Shown here: piece by piece, positions 1 through 5,660 of the stretch | Layout of the letters: each line of letters opens with the position of its first letter | How positions within the stretch are numbered: the stretch's first letter is position 1 | NCBI GenBank assembly: GCA_023269935.1 | Contig: JAGDXC010000009.1 | Span: 1 to 21,347 of the forward strand | DNA from: Thermocladium sp. | GTDB taxonomy: Archaea; Thermoproteota; Thermoprotei; Thermoproteales; Thermocladiaceae | DNA length: 21,347 bases | Reading direction: 5' to 3' | Notes under the pieces: model-generated | Database searches by the model: none | Told to the model about the DNA's origin: nothing | What the model saw: only the letters and a program-made list of their open reading frames with translations | Program-made: the position numbers and the translations under genes

Positions 1-1
1 T

Positions 2-580
2 GGCGAGGCATTGACGGGGGTTAGGACCGCTGCCGCCACGGCTATTGGGGCTCGAGTAGTTGATGCACCCACGTCGTCCCTGGGAATAGTGGGGACCGGG
101 ATAGAGGCGCGGTACCACTTAATGCTGCTTAGGGATGCATTGAGGCCGAGGCGCGTATTGGTGTGGGGGAGGAGGGTGGATAAGGCGAGGGCATTGGCTG
201 AGGAGTTCGGGGGAGAAGCGGTTGAGCTTAGTGATGTGCTTGGTTCGGATATGATTGTGTTGACCACGTCGAGCACGTCTCCCATCGTGGAGGATGTTCC
301 GAGGGGGAGGAGGCACGTGGCGAGCATTGGCGCCCCGAGGCCCGTGGTTGAGTTGGGGAGGAGGTTAATAGAGCGAGTTGGGTGTGTTCTAGTTGATACT
401 AGGAATGCAATTAATGAGGCTGGGGAGGACTTGAGGGGAGTTAGGCTGGTGGAGTTGGGTGAAGCGTTGAGGGGGGTTAAGTGTGGGGTCGGCGATACAT
501 CGATTTATAAGGGGGTTGGCTTCGCCGTGCTGGACGCCGCCGCGGCCGACTTCATAATTGGATCCACCTTGAAGCGTTAA
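2..580 (+). CDS. Ornithine cyclodeaminase / mu-crystallin family dehydrogenase (5' truncated by window edge)
   Basis: The reading frame is open from base 2, so the N-terminal part lies outside the window and about 192 residues are visible. The segment reading G-E-A-L-T-G-V-R-T-A-A-A is the family's conserved LTxxRTAA region, followed by a Rossmann dinucleotide-binding turn (GIVGTGIEA, roughly visible residues 29-37) and an NAD(P)-fold ending near FIIGSTLKR. Members of this family are NAD(P)-dependent enzymes that include ornithine cyclodeaminase, archaeal alanine dehydrogenase and ketimine reductase. The visible part does not decide the substrate. The GTG/ATG start and any operon partner upstream cannot be seen. 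No gene follows in the same direction except a decayed mini-ORF. Confidence 0.85.
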   Translation, partial: GEALTGVRTAAATAIGARVVDAPTSSLGIVGTGIEARYHLMLLRDALRPRRVLVWGRRVDKARALAEEFGGEAVELSDVLGSDMIVLTTSSTSPIVEDVPRGRRHVASIGAPRPVVELGRRLIERVGCVLVDTRNAINEAGEDLRGVRLVELGEALRGVKCGVGDTSIYKGVGFAVLDAAAADFIIGSTLKR

Positions 581-604
581 TGAAGGCATGGCCTGCGGCA
601 ATGA

Positions 605-640
605 TTTTCCCCAACCAGGGGGCAGCCGGGCGGGGAAGCC
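605..640. other. GC-rich inverted repeat downstream of the cyclodeaminase gene
   Basis: TTCCCC at about 607-612 can pair with GGGGAA at 632-637 around a G-rich loop. The 150 bases around it (581-727) hold no convincing gene. It may be a 3'-end hairpin or a mobile-element relic; the sequence does not decide. Confidence 0.3.
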
Positions 641-686
641 ATTACATATTTCTCAGGTGATGCTGCTTGTGAACGTGGGGGAAGGG

Positions 687-694
687 TTTTTAAG
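687..694 (+). promoter_or_regulatory. TATA element ahead of the CBS-like mini-ORF
   Basis: TTTTTAAG follows a purine-rich (BRE-like) stretch. Centred near 690, it predicts transcription starting around 715-717, inside the palindrome at 708-729. Confidence 0.55.
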
Positions 695-707
695 GGGGTT
701 CGGGATT

Positions 708-729
708 ATTTGACTTAGGTAAGTCAAAT
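708..729. promoter_or_regulatory. Palindromic operator candidate overlapping a start codon
   Basis: The two 9-bp arms ATTTGACTT and AAGTCAAAT are perfect reverse complements separated by AGGT. The site covers the predicted transcription start and the first two bases of the ATG at 728. That is where a dimeric repressor would block transcription. The cognate regulator is unknown. Confidence 0.55.
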
Positions 730-841
730 GAGCATCCAAGACTTCATACATAACCCTAAAAAGAACGAGGACTCCGTGCCGAGCATAGATGAATCGGCCA
801 CCCTAATGTTCATGGAGCGACGCCGAATAGGGCCGCTCTAA
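728..841 (+). pseudogene. Mini-ORF resembling a decayed CBS-domain protein (37 aa)
   Basis: ATG at 728 opens a 37-residue frame. Its second half (SVPSIDESATL...MERRRIGPL) resembles the start of a CBS domain, where a V-x-x-D/E-x-A-T segment is followed by a helix and a (R/K)RIGxLVV strand. The frame stops exactly where the LVV strand should begin, and the expected helix is several residues short. I read it as a truncated remnant, although the intact TATA box and palindrome suggest it may still be transcribed. I saw no continuation of the CBS fold in the other frames downstream to 887. It could instead be a real small protein. Confidence 0.4.
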
Positions 842-887
842 GGAAAATATATCTCGAGGCAAGGACTGCCCCTCGCGTTTGATGGCG

Positions 888-1133
888 TTAAGCCCACACG
901 TGGATTATGGCTATTGCTTCGCCCTTGGTGGTGAATATCACTGAGTCCCCCTCCTCCAATTTCCTGGCGTTAATGCTCTTCAGGGCCTCCTCAACCCTCT
1001 TCACTGCCTCATCCATTTTATCACGTCCCCCCTTGACCTCGGCATAATATAGCCAAGCCCTATCTTCGCCGTTATCTATGACTCGCCCGCCGAGGATTGG
1101 ATCCAGGGCCTTCTTTATGTCGTCCCTGTTCAT
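888..1133 (-). CDS. Conserved-looking small hypothetical protein (81 aa)
   Basis: This 81-residue protein has a charged, apparently alpha/beta composition. A predicted amphipathic helix (about residues 33-54, GGRDKMDEAVKRVEEALKSI) is flanked by strand-like segments, and a beta hairpin-like C-terminus ends AIIHVWA. I do not recognise a family and see no signal peptide, membrane segment or metal-binding motif. The ATG at 1133 sits about 24 bp from the centre of the TATA-like element at 1153-1161, which suits a leaderless transcript and supports this start. It is divergent from the cyclophilin-like gene at 1189 and may share that promoter element. Confidence 0.7.
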   Translation of the reverse strand: MNRDDIKKALDPILGGRVIDNGEDRAWLYYAEVKGGRDKMDEAVKRVEEALKSINARKLEEGDSVIFTTKGEAIAIIHVWA

Positions 1134-1152
1134 AATTTAATATTGGAAAAGC

Positions 1153-1161
1153 ATTTATAAG
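1153..1161. promoter_or_regulatory. Possible shared TATA element for a divergent gene pair
   Basis: ATTTATAAG reads as TTTATAAG on the plus strand and CTTATAAAT on the minus strand. Its centre is about 31 bp from the ATG at 1189 and about 24 bp from the ATG at 1133. One element could therefore serve both genes, giving a short leader for the plus gene and a leaderless minus transcript. Confidence 0.5.
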
Positions 1162-1188
1162 TCATGCGTCCCAGGCGAGGCGTTAAAG

Positions 1189-1530
1189 ATGAAGCTTGCC
1201 CTCAAGTTCAGGGATGGCTCGCAGATGGAGATTAAGTTGGAGACATCCGCGGCGCCCATAACTGTAAGCAAATTGCTTGCATCGCTGCCCCTAAATGCGT
1301 CGATCATTAAGGCTGGGCCGCAGGCAATAATACCCCTAGACCTCGGGACTGGGCCGGAGACCTTCAGAACATTCGCGAGGCGAGGGGAGGTAATTTACGT
1401 GCCGAAAAACAAGCAGTTAATCATAGCCATAAGCAACATAGAGGTGGGGGATAGGATTAACCCCATAGGGTTCCTAATGGGTGAACCAGATAAATTAAGG
1501 CCGGGAACAGTGACGCTGACCCAATCATGA
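1189..1530 (+). CDS. Cyclophilin-like fold protein (DUF369/TM1367-like)
   Basis: This 113-aa protein has the general pattern of the small cyclophilin-like family (PF04126, TM1367 type). The N-terminus is LKFRDGSQMEIKLETSAAPIT, a short LLASLPL segment follows, and a central G-E-V-I-Y-V-P strand (about residues 65-72) corresponds to the family's G-D-I-x-Y-W-P-P motif. After that come a hydrophobic strand (LIIAIS) and a glycine-rich C-terminal end. Family members share the cyclophilin beta barrel, and peptidyl-prolyl isomerase activity has not been generally shown. The ATG at 1189 has TATA-like TTTATAAG about 30 bp upstream. Family assignment is from motif pattern only. Confidence 0.6.
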   Translation: MKLALKFRDGSQMEIKLETSAAPITVSKLLASLPLNASIIKAGPQAIIPLDLGTGPETFRTFARRGEVIYVPKNKQLIIAISNIEVGDRINPIGFLMGEPDKLRPGTVTLTQS

Positions 1531-1569
1531 TCCCCATAACAAAATGTGGCGTTAGTATGAGTTAGGCGG

Positions 1570-2118
1570 TTACTTATTTTTAAGTATCTTGCTGGGGCTG
1601 AGCTTCTTTGGGACTAGTTCCGTTGGGAGCTCGGCGGCCGCTACCTCTATATTAACCTCGTAATTGAACCATGGACTTGATCGACCAAATGCCCTCTGCA
1701 TGTAGCCGGGTATCTTCGCGCCCTTGCTGGATGCAGCGTGAATAATGACTACATTGGACGCGTTTAAGCCCTTATATGTGCAGTTACCCTCAAGGTTCTC
1801 CAGCAGCTCTAGGTAGGCCTCGGCCGTTCTCCTGGGCCACCGGGCAACAGGCCAACCCCTCCAAGGCACCGAGTGATGGGGCCTCTTCTTATCATGGCCC
1901 TTCACGGGGATGGGCGCCTCGCCCCTCACGACGCCCTCCAGGTACTGCTTGGCCTGCTCCAGCGTGAGGCCCTTAATTGCTCTAGCCACATCTATGCTGC
2001 TCTTCCAACTCACTCGGAACGTAGCCCTAGCCCGCGCGACCTGATCCTCCTCAATCGAGACCCCGTACCGCCTCCTCACCAACTCAATTAAGTCACCGTA
2101 ACCAATTGACCAACTCAT
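1570..2118 (-). CDS. rpl22: 50S ribosomal protein uL22 (L22)
   Basis: This is the archaeal/eukaryotic type of uL22, which binds 23S rRNA and lines the exit tunnel. Diagnostic stretches include SSIDVARAIKG and LEQAKQYLEGVV, the tunnel loop rich in H/K/R (KGHDKKRPHHSVPWRGW), the AEAYLELLENLEGN helix, YKGLNASNVVIIHAAS, and the basic RAFGRSSPWF segment. A longer frame opens at 2190, but I place the start at the ATG at 2118 (MSWSIGYGD, 182 aa). TATA sequence AAGTTTTTAAG lies 22-32 bp upstream of 2118, as expected for a leaderless gene, and typical archaeal uL22 begins just before a W-x-Y/G-x-D motif. A short Lys-rich C-terminal tail (SPSKILKNK) follows the core. No other ribosomal protein gene is adjacent. 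Confidence 0.9.
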   Translation of the reverse strand: MSWSIGYGDLIELVRRRYGVSIEEDQVARARATFRVSWKSSIDVARAIKGLTLEQAKQYLEGVVRGEAPIPVKGHDKKRPHHSVPWRGWPVARWPRRTAEAYLELLENLEGNCTYKGLNASNVVIIHAASSKGAKIPGYMQRAFGRSSPWFNYEVNIEVAAAELPTELVPKKLSPSKILKNK

Positions 2119-2139
2119 GAAACGCACCGCCCAGACCAG

Positions 2140-2150
2140 CTTAAAAACTT
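2140..2150 (-). promoter_or_regulatory. TATA element of the uL22 gene
   Basis: Minus-strand AAGTTTTTAAG is centred about 27 bp upstream of the ATG at 2118. It decides the uL22 start in favour of the shorter frame. Confidence 0.6.
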
Positions 2151-2235
2151 CACCCAAACAAGTAATAAGGCGGAACCATGGGGTAAGCACCGCCCATAAT
2201 TCACTCCATTCCCGCCCATTATTTAGCCGGGATAA

Positions 2236-2267
2236 TATTTAAATACTCCCAAATAGAATAGGCCTAT
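2236..2267 (+). promoter_or_regulatory. Pilin promoter with TATA box and short palindrome
   Basis: TATTTAAATA at 2236-2245 is a strong archaeal TATA box about 27 bp before the pilin ATG at 2268. The perfect 10-bp palindrome ATAGGCCTAT (2258-2267) fills the last bases before the start codon. It is a possible operator, although one 10-mer palindrome can arise by chance. Confidence 0.5.
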
Positions 2268-2789
2268 ATGGCGTCCAAACTAAACAATAGGAGGGGTATA
2301 AGCAATGTCGTGGCCACCATAATACTAATAGCGGTAGCCATAGCCCTCGCAGTGGCAGTAGCCGTATGGGTCTTCGGCCTCGCCGGATCATCAGCAAAAA
2401 CAGCAACACTACAAGTAACAGCAACAGAACTCTCAGGCATAACCACTGGTACTGCTCAATTATCATTATTAGTTAGTAATCCTACCAGCACTGGAGTGGG
2501 TATAAATGGATTCACGCTGGGCAACCTAATATGCACATTCACAAGCCCAATACAAATACCGGCAGGAACAACCGGAGCAAGTATAACCTTCTACATACCA
2601 GTCCAGAGTGGTAGTAGTAGTGCATCTGTGTTTGGTACTGGTGTAACTGCTACTGCACTAGCATCAAGTTATCAAGGAACCATTTCTTGTAGTGGTACGC
2701 AGAATGCTGAGGTTGGTGTGCAGTATTCTGGAACAGTAACTACTGTATCTGGCCAATCTTATCCATTCACTGTAACCGCCAGCTCATAA
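2268..2789 (+). CDS. Archaeal type IV pilin / archaellin-like structural protein
   Basis: This 173-aa secreted subunit has a class III signal peptide. The charged leader MASKLNNRRG is followed by ISNVVATIILIAVAIALAV..., a continuous hydrophobic helix of about 28 residues. Prepilin peptidase (PibD type) would be expected to cut after Gly10, and the hydrophobic helix would form the filament core. The rest is Ser/Thr/Gly/Ala rich with beta-strand character and two or more Cys residues (LICTF, TISCSG), as in surface-exposed pilin domains. The leaderless ATG at 2268 is set by the TATA box at 2236-2245. No assembly ATPase or membrane platform gene is nearby, so this is an orphan subunit. An A-rich, low-GC stretch in the coding region differs from its neighbours. 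Exact filament type cannot be told. Confidence 0.8.
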   Translation: MASKLNNRRGISNVVATIILIAVAIALAVAVAVWVFGLAGSSAKTATLQVTATELSGITTGTAQLSLLVSNPTSTGVGINGFTLGNLICTFTSPIQIPAGTTGASITFYIPVQSGSSSASVFGTGVTATALASSYQGTISCSGTQNAEVGVQYSGTVTTVSGQSYPFTVTASS

Positions 2790-2794
2790 TAAAA

Positions 2795-2831
2795 CAGCAA
2801 AAATATTAAGAAAATAAAATAATTATTTTTC
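2795..2831. terminator. A/T-rich bidirectional termination region between pilin and upp
   Basis: This short A/T-only gap separates two convergent genes. On the plus strand it ends in TTATTTTTC, and on the minus strand it gives several T runs just past the upp stop. Archaeal RNA polymerase terminates at such T-rich tracts. Confidence 0.5.
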
Positions 2832-3485
2832 TTATGCTTCTCCGTATGCTCTGTCTCCTGCGTCTCCTAGTCCTGGTATTATGTAGCCGTTTTCGTTGAT
2901 TTCTGGGTCTATTGCTGCTAGGTATATGTCTGCTTGGGGGTATTTTCTCAGTACTCGTTCTATTGCTTGTTTAGTGCCTATTGCATTTATGAGTATCATT
3001 CTCCTTGGTTCCCCCTTTTCCTTTACCGTGTTTAGCGCCGCTATCATTGTTGAGCCCGTGGCGAGCATTGGATCCACCACCATTACCGTGGTGTCCCTTT
3101 GGATTCTCGGTATTCTCACGTAGTTCATCTCTATTTCGAACTCCATGGAGCCCCTCTCATGCGTATCCTCCCTTCTCTTGGCGCTTATCACTCCCATTCT
3201 GGCCATTGGGAATACCTTGAGGAGGCCCTCAACCATTGGCATTGCTGCCCTCAGTATTTGTATTATCACTACATCGCCCATGTCCACGGTCACTCCCCTG
3301 GTTTTTACTCCGAGGGGCGTCTCGACCTCCACCTCCCTCGTTGGGAATGACTTGGCGACCTCGTACCCCATGAGTCGTCCAAGCCTCACTAGTCCCTTCC
3401 TGAACTCTATTTGGCCTGTTCTCTTGTCTCTAAGCATTGTGATTATTGATTGCGCTAGTGGGTGGTCTATCACTGTTATGGTCAT
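2832..3485 (-). CDS. upp: Uracil phosphoribosyltransferase
   Basis: The 217-aa enzyme converts uracil and PRPP to UMP in pyrimidine salvage. The PRPP-binding loop is clear at residues about 133-147 (VMVVDPMLATGST), and the uracil-binding C-terminus GYIIPGLGDAGDRAYG (about 200-215) is diagnostic. LRAAMPMVEGLL near 78-89 and the RREDTHE region fit the family. Length matches typical UPRT (about 210). The ATG at 3485 starts MTITVIDHPL, and minus-strand GAAAATAAAAACC at about 3503-3515 is a plausible TATA element some 25 bp upstream. It is divergent from a winged-helix gene whose operator-like repeat lies about 65-85 bp from this start. Whether that regulator also acts on upp is unknown. Confidence 0.95.
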   Translation of the reverse strand: MTITVIDHPLAQSIITMLRDKRTGQIEFRKGLVRLGRLMGYEVAKSFPTREVEVETPLGVKTRGVTVDMGDVVIIQILRAAMPMVEGLLKVFPMARMGVISAKRREDTHERGSMEFEIEMNYVRIPRIQRDTTVMVVDPMLATGSTMIAALNTVKEKGEPRRMILINAIGTKQAIERVLRKYPQADIYLAAIDPEINENGYIIPGLGDAGDRAYGEA

Positions 3486-3539
3486 GCTTAGCTCATGTGC
3501 GTGGCGGTTTTTATTTTCTTTTGCATCATTGGGGTTAGG

Positions 3540-3569
3540 TTTATATATTCGATAACGGAAGTGTTATCG
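3540..3569 (+). promoter_or_regulatory. Promoter and inverted-repeat operator of the winged-helix gene
   Basis: TTTATATAT (3540-3548) is a TATA box. It is followed directly by CGATAAC (3550-3556), a 6-bp spacer and GTTATCG (3563-3569), arms that are perfect reverse complements. The repeat lies between TATA box and ATG (3577), the position expected for autorepression by a dimeric winged-helix protein. Confidence 0.65.
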
Positions 3570-3576
3570 GATAAAT

Positions 3577-3867
3577 ATGAGGGGGATAATGTGGATGGGG
3601 ATACAAGCCCTCCTCCAGCAACTCGAGGGGGGCAGGAAAAAAATAAGCCAACTCAGGCAGGAGGCGCCGCTCTACGGCTCCACCTTCGACTGGGCAGTAA
3701 CGGGGCTACTCTCGGCTGGACTCGCTAGGCGAGTAAGCGAGGGCGGGGAGGAGTACCTTGAATTAACGGAGGCGGGGAGAACGGCGCTCTCAACTCCATG
3801 GGGTCCCTGGCAAGCGTGGCAATACCCGGCCTGGGGAGCAAGGCATGGATGGAGGCACTGCTGGTGA
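3577..3867 (+). CDS. Winged-helix transcriptional regulator with Trp-rich C-terminal tail
   Basis: This 96-aa protein is one winged-helix domain. It has an N-terminal helix (MGIQALLQQLEGG), a helix-turn-helix region (ISQLRQEAPLYGSTFDWAVTGLLSAGL), then a wing (ARRVSEGGEEYLELTEAGRTAL, about residues 50-71), a pattern typical of PadR/ArsR-like archaeal regulators. The last 24 residues are unusual. They contain six Trp plus Tyr, two His and one Cys (PWGPW, AWQYPAW, RHGWRHCW), perhaps an oligomerisation or ligand-sensing tail. The leaderless ATG at 3577 is about 33 bp from the TATA centre. An inverted repeat between TATA and ATG suggests autoregulation, which is an inference. The subfamily and ligand are not recognisable. 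Confidence 0.7.
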   Translation: MRGIMWMGIQALLQQLEGGRKKISQLRQEAPLYGSTFDWAVTGLLSAGLARRVSEGGEEYLELTEAGRTALSTPWGPWQAWQYPAWGARHGWRHCW

Positions 3868-3930
3868 GCGGGCATGGCATTAAATTAAAATAAAAATTAT
3901 CCATTTTCTTCTTTGCCTCCATTCGTTTAG

Positions 3931-3938
3931 TTTTTATA
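3931..3938 (+). promoter_or_regulatory. TATA element of the PUA-domain gene
   Basis: TTTTTATA lies 22-29 bp upstream of the GTG at 3960 and supports a leaderless GTG start. The T-rich stretch just before it (about 3903-3914) may terminate the preceding gene. Confidence 0.55.
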
Positions 3939-3959
3939 CCGCCGGCTCCACATTACTCC

Positions 3960-4472
3960 GTGAAGAGGCACCTACTGAGCAAGCGCGACATGAAGGAATT
4001 AGCCAACGCGGTGCCGGAGCTCGGCGATTACTTGAGGGGATTAAGTGAGTTGGAGTACTATGGCCTAGAGGACCTAGCCCTCTACGTGGCTGGGAAAACC
4101 CCGGTTCTAGCTGTCACTGAATTAACCATTGAAGGCGTGAAGAGGGAGTACAGGTTCCCCACAATCCCCTTCATAAATAGGAACCCCCAATTACAGGAGA
4201 GGTACGGCTTAATCGACGTGGATCAGGGAGCGGTTAGCCACATCGCCGGCGGGGCCGACGTGATGCGGCCTGGAATAAAGTCAATAAGGGGGAACTTCAG
4301 CAAGGGAAGCATAGTCCTCGTGAGGGATCCACGGGGATTAGTCATAGCCGTTGGAGCAGCGCTGTACTCGAGCGGGGACATGATTGGAATGAGCAAGGGA
4401 AAAGTAATCCAAAACATCCATCACGTGAACGACAGGATATGGAAAATATTCGAGGAATTAAACAAGACCTAA
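3960..4472 (+). CDS. PUA-domain RNA-binding protein (COG2016, MCT-1/Tma20-like)
   Basis: The 170-aa protein has the two-part layout of archaeal COG2016 proteins. An N-terminal domain begins with KRHLLSKRDMKEL, and the C-terminal PUA domain runs from about residue 80 to 160. Visible PUA features are LIDVDQGAVSHIAGGADVMRPGI, the strand SIVLVRDPRGLVIAVGAALYSS, and the G-K-x-I-x-N-I-H-H-V-x-D motif (about 146-156). Relatives MCT-1/Tma20 work in translation initiation or ribosome recycling and bind structured RNA; a similar role is likely but not shown. GTG at 3960 is the start, fixed by the TATA element at 3931-3938. The gene stands alone. Confidence 0.85.
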   Translation: MKRHLLSKRDMKELANAVPELGDYLRGLSELEYYGLEDLALYVAGKTPVLAVTELTIEGVKREYRFPTIPFINRNPQLQERYGLIDVDQGAVSHIAGGADVMRPGIKSIRGNFSKGSIVLVRDPRGLVIAVGAALYSSGDMIGMSKGKVIQNIHHVNDRIWKIFEELNKT

Positions 4473-4550
4473 CACATTCCTAGCCTCGCGGCATGGGTTT
4501 CTTGCTTCCTTGGTTGATCCTTCCCTACTGCAGTACAAGCTTCATCGAGG
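4472..4550 (-). mobile_element. Probable relic of a TnpB (IS200/IS605) 3' end
   Basis: On the minus strand the codons from 4511 down to 4479 read K-E-A-R-N-P-C-R-E-A-R. A segment at 6303-6271 (minus) reads E-E-A-G-N-P-H-R-E-A-R. The DNA matches at 25 of 33 positions, and many of the differences are at third codon positions, so the two were once related coding sequence. Similar short tails preceding a terminal hairpin are found at the C-terminus of many archaeal TnpB proteins (family knowledge from memory). Upstream the frame is stopped at about 4544, so it is decayed. Confidence 0.45.
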
Positions 4551-4654
4551 CTGCTTCATCGACATGCGAGGAGCAGTTATGGTCCGTCCCCCATAGACGC
4601 TAGCCCCCGAGGAGCAGAAGGCCCAATCAACAAAGAAAAATAACCATTAAAATC

Positions 4655-4690
4655 TTTTTACCCCGCCTTGAAAGGCGAGGCTTGCCGTTC
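4655..4690 (-). mobile_element. IS605-type right-end-like hairpin
   Basis: On the minus strand GCAAGCCTCGCC is followed by TTTCAAGGCGGGG: a 5-6 bp stem (CGCCT/AGGCG) extended by C/G pairs around a bulged A. Sequences of the form AAGCCTCGCC...GGCGGGG typify the end hairpins of archaeal TnpB elements. No transposase is attached. On the plus strand the same hairpin is followed by a T6 run (4691-4696) and could act as a terminator. Confidence 0.4.
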
Positions 4691-4778
4691 TTTTTTATCA
4701 CTACTATAAACATCCCCATAAGGGGACCGCCCCCTCACTAAACGAAGAACTTACATCCCTCAACCTATACTTAAAGCC

Positions 4779-4864
4779 GCTCCCCACGTATAATTGACTC
4801 ATGATCTGACTGATGTGGGGGAGCCTAACCAGTTGATTGGTTCAGCCATGGATGCGTTGCATCC
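4779..4864. repeat. Three consecutive inverted repeats
   Basis: First, GCTCCCCAC (4779-4787) pairs with GTGGGGGAGC (4815-4824) with one bulged G. Second, AACCA (4827-4831) pairs with TGGTT (4838-4842). Third, GGATGC (4850-4855) and GCATCC (4859-4864) form a 6-bp stem with a 3-base loop. A TATA-like CTTAAAG at 4770-4776 precedes them on the plus strand. Together they could be a small structured RNA or a miniature transposon end; neither is proven. Confidence 0.4.
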
Positions 4865-4955
4865 TTCCTAAATGATGCGCCTCCCGTAACTTCTTCGGAT
4901 CCATGCGTCTTCGCTATCCCCTCATTAATTCCGCATTTCTGTTAGTCGTTATCAC

Positions 4956-5609
4956 TTAATGGGCATGCTTCTCGACTATCCTCAGCACTCCCTCAACAAG
5001 CTCCCTAAACGCCTCATCGCTCCTCTCCGCCTTATACCTCCTCGCAGCGCTCCGCAACTCGGGCGCGCCGCCGGTTAAGGCGTTGATTAATTGAAGAACA
5101 TTGCTCCTGCTTCCATTAATGGTGGCCGACTCGAAGTCCAGAATAATGGGTTCCCCGCCCCTAACCACGACATGTCTTCCCCCCCTTCCCAACTCATTAT
5201 GGCTTATCCCCAGCACGTCCAGTCTCCTGGCTTGCTCCAGTAACCGCCTAGCAATGTCTGGATTAAGCGATTCATTCAGCGGCTTGCCGAGCACCTCCTC
5301 CATGACTATCACGTTCCTGGAGAATGTCAAGAGCCGAGGCCCAACGCCGACGCCGTTGACTAGGCGAAGAATGTAGCCCTCCCATAATAGGCTGGGCCTC
5401 GATGCATCCCTTCTCCTCAACTTGCATGCCCACTCGCCCTCAGCCGTCTCATGCCTACACCTAATTACCACCGCGTTCTGGCCCTTCCCCAGCACTCTCC
5501 TGCCGAAGAGCGTGGTGGGGCCGCCCTCAATTAACTCGGTGACTCCCAGGGCCCTTAATTCCTCCATGACGGTCTCGCCATGCTCTTTACCCAAGTAAAT
5601 CTCCAGCAC
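4956..5609 (-). CDS. Small archaeal Ser/Thr kinase-like protein (COG2112, RIO-like)
   Basis: This 217-aa predicted kinase has a reduced kinase fold. Counting from the GTG at 5609, the nucleotide loop is GKGQNAVV (41-48), the phosphate-binding Lys is in ACKLRR (63), Glu77 fits helix C, EEV near 104-106 is the hinge, HNELGRGGRHVVV (137-149) is the catalytic loop, and DFESA (158-162) stands for the DFG-type metal site. The catalytic loop has HNE rather than HRD, as in the archaeal COG2112 group. A longer TTG frame starts at 5630, but the minus-strand TATA (GCTTTAAGC, 5632-5640) is only 2-10 bp from it and 27 bp from the GTG at 5609, which I prefer. The substrate is unknown. Confidence 0.8.
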   Translation of the reverse strand: MLEIYLGKEHGETVMEELRALGVTELIEGGPTTLFGRRVLGKGQNAVVIRCRHETAEGEWACKLRRRDASRPSLLWEGYILRLVNGVGVGPRLLTFSRNVIVMEEVLGKPLNESLNPDIARRLLEQARRLDVLGISHNELGRGGRHVVVRGGEPIILDFESATINGSRSNVLQLINALTGGAPELRSAARRYKAERSDEAFRELVEGVLRIVEKHAH

Positions 5610-5630
5610 TGCATTTCCCGCAGCACCCAA

Positions 5631-5641
5631 TGCTTAAAGCC
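5631..5641. promoter_or_regulatory. Shared TATA element for the kinase gene and a C/D sRNA
   Basis: GCTTAAAGC reads as a TATA-like box on both strands. Its centre (5636) is 27 bp from the kinase GTG at 5609 on the minus strand and 25 bp from 5661 on the plus strand, just ahead of a C/D-box sRNA. Confidence 0.5.
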
Positions 5642-5660
5642 TTACTCATTGACGGCTGGA

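Larger units (their letters stand above)
4473..4955. other. Gene-free, hairpin-rich 483-bp region with transposon-like relics
   Basis: No credible full-length ORF is present. The left part carries a minus-strand TnpB-tail-like remnant (4472-4550). The middle has a hairpin typical of IS200/IS605 right ends (4661-4680) and a small CCCC-ATAA-GGGG hairpin (4714-4725). The right part has three further inverted repeats (4779-4824, 4827-4842, 4850-4864). From 4866 to 4955 I see nothing specific. Confidence 0.6.

Noticed and set aside
2239..2466. Two minus-strand frames opposite the pilin start
   Set aside because: They are hydrophobic only because they are antisense to the pilin's hydrophobic helix codons; no promoter or family.
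4797..4850. Possible C/D-box RNA near CTGACTGATG
   Set aside because: Boxes are out of order and no guide of proper length can be drawn.
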